Part shown: positions 63,126 to 64,000 of the stretch, in pieces
How positions within the stretch are numbered: the first letter of the stretch is position 1
Layout of the letters: each line of letters opens with the position of its first letter
Made by a program: the position numbers and the translations under genes
The notes under the pieces: generated by a model
Told to the model about the DNA's origin: nothing
The model's database searches: none
The model's input: only the letters and a program-made list of their open reading frames with translations
DNA from: Oscarella lobularis
Taxonomy: Eukaryota; Porifera; Homoscleromorpha; Homosclerophorida; Oscarellidae
DNA: 64,000 bases
Reading direction: 5' to 3'
Assembly: GCF_947507565.1 (NCBI RefSeq)
Contig: NC_089192.1
Span: 1,612,001 to 1,676,000 of the forward strand

Positions 63126-64000
63126 TGCACTATTTTTGACCCTGATATAGCGCATACGTGTAAGTTTTGCGCGTATCGTGCCACAGGTTTACACTGTCAA
63201 AAGTGAGATGCTCTGCAGGGAACATGCTCAATATTTATACGGAAATCCATCGTCATCACTGCAAGAAGTTATTGCAGACATGATCCAAGTAAAGAAAAGT
63301 CTATAATTGTCAAGTAATAAAGATGCAGAAACAACGCGGACGAAGCGACTGTAGCCTTTTTGCGTTGGCATACCCAACGTCGCTGTGCAACGGTTCAGGC
63401 CCTACACAAATTTCCTACAACTAAGGCTCCATGGGAAAGCATTTAGTTGCAGCTTTTGACGAATGCTGACTGAGAGAATTTCCGCATTCAAAAGATACAG
63501 GTACTGTCGTTAGAACTGCGATTGTTCAAACGACATCAACAGCAGTTTATTGTTTGTGCAGAAAGCCGAAGAGAGGACTGACGGTTTCCTATGACGGCCA
63601 AAATGTCCGAAAAAGAACGAACGGTATCACACCGACTGCGTTGAATTAGGCGAAGTACCTAATGCGTGGGTGTGTCTTGACTTCCGCTAATAAGCGTAGT
63701 GTTGACATTTAAATGGGTACGTTGTTTTGACCAATTCAAACAAGTTGTGTTGACATTAATATTAGTGTCGTATTAACGTTGCTTTGGAGAATGCTTTAAT
63801 GAAAGAGTATTGATAAAGATAGGACGAAAAGATTGTTGTAGTCAATGATGACGTTACTAACCAGACTTAGTCTACAATAGCTTAGCGTGGAAAATTTTGA
63901 GCAGAGAAAGATGCCAAGTCCTTTGCTTTCTAAAAAAGAATGTTAGATAGTGTTTCGAGGGACCTAGAGATTGAGCTGACGGGTCTAAGACGCCGGTCTC
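63126..64000. other. No recognisable gene
   Basis: No long open frame, repeat or known domain was seen up to the window edge. Confidence 0.4.

Overview
This window is eukaryotic: genes are split by short GT-AG introns (about 45-75 bp), coding density is low, and most of the sequence is transposons, retroelement remains and minisatellites. Three decayed or truncated host genes are animal-type (a SMARCC/SWI3 chromatin-remodelling subunit, a lysosomal beta-mannosidase and the Rab-like DNAJC27). Together with the transposon families this suggests an invertebrate animal with compact introns. A sponge is my best guess, but the sequence alone does not prove it.

Layout. 1-1.1 kb: a 34-bp-type minisatellite and a frameshifted THAP gene. 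1.16-1.43 kb: a short array of a 40-bp minisatellite. 1.43-6.4 kb: broken SMARCC and beta-mannosidase genes (minus strand) and the first four exons of DNAJC27 (plus strand); the outer two are cut off by the same 40-bp minisatellite. 6.4-11.95 kb: a long array of that minisatellite, split by a 2,749-bp PIF/Harbinger transposon whose TTA duplication restores a perfect array unit. 12.1-19.98 kb: a piggyBac element with an apparently intact transposase. Only 14 bp inside its left end a second transposon (12,123-17,583) has inserted. That nested element has near-perfect terminal inverted repeats, a 9-bp target duplication, a long multi-exon Myb/SANT-led gene of a family I cannot place in a named transposase superfamily, and a convergent HIRAN-like gene. 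It is the best candidate for an undescribed system here.

20-37.2 kb: a THAP gene, a P-like transposon (22,355-24,892), a broken pogo-like element, the C-terminal part of a Gypsy integrase, a 200-bp assembly gap, a second and longer P-like transposon (31,111-35,635), and a Tc1 element. Both P-like elements carry the same extra gene on the strand opposite the transposase, with its reading frame running into the terminal repeat.

38-53 kb: a jerky/pogo element, a RecQ-type helicase pseudogene split by a non-LTR retroelement with a restriction-like endonuclease (the insertion ends in an inverted copy of its own 3' region), a 260-bp-arm palindrome, further pogo-type fragments, a G2E3-like fragment and a second RecQ fragment. 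53-64 kb: a broken DUF6589 gene holding a 1-kb Tc1-type non-autonomous element, WWE and NRF1-like domain fragments, a Penelope-like reverse transcriptase fragment, a mostly open G2E3-like/zinc-finger gene, and several minisatellites.

Nothing here works as an operon or pathway. The window is a nest of mobile elements and dead host genes, and its interest lies in the accessory genes of the elements and the order of insertions.
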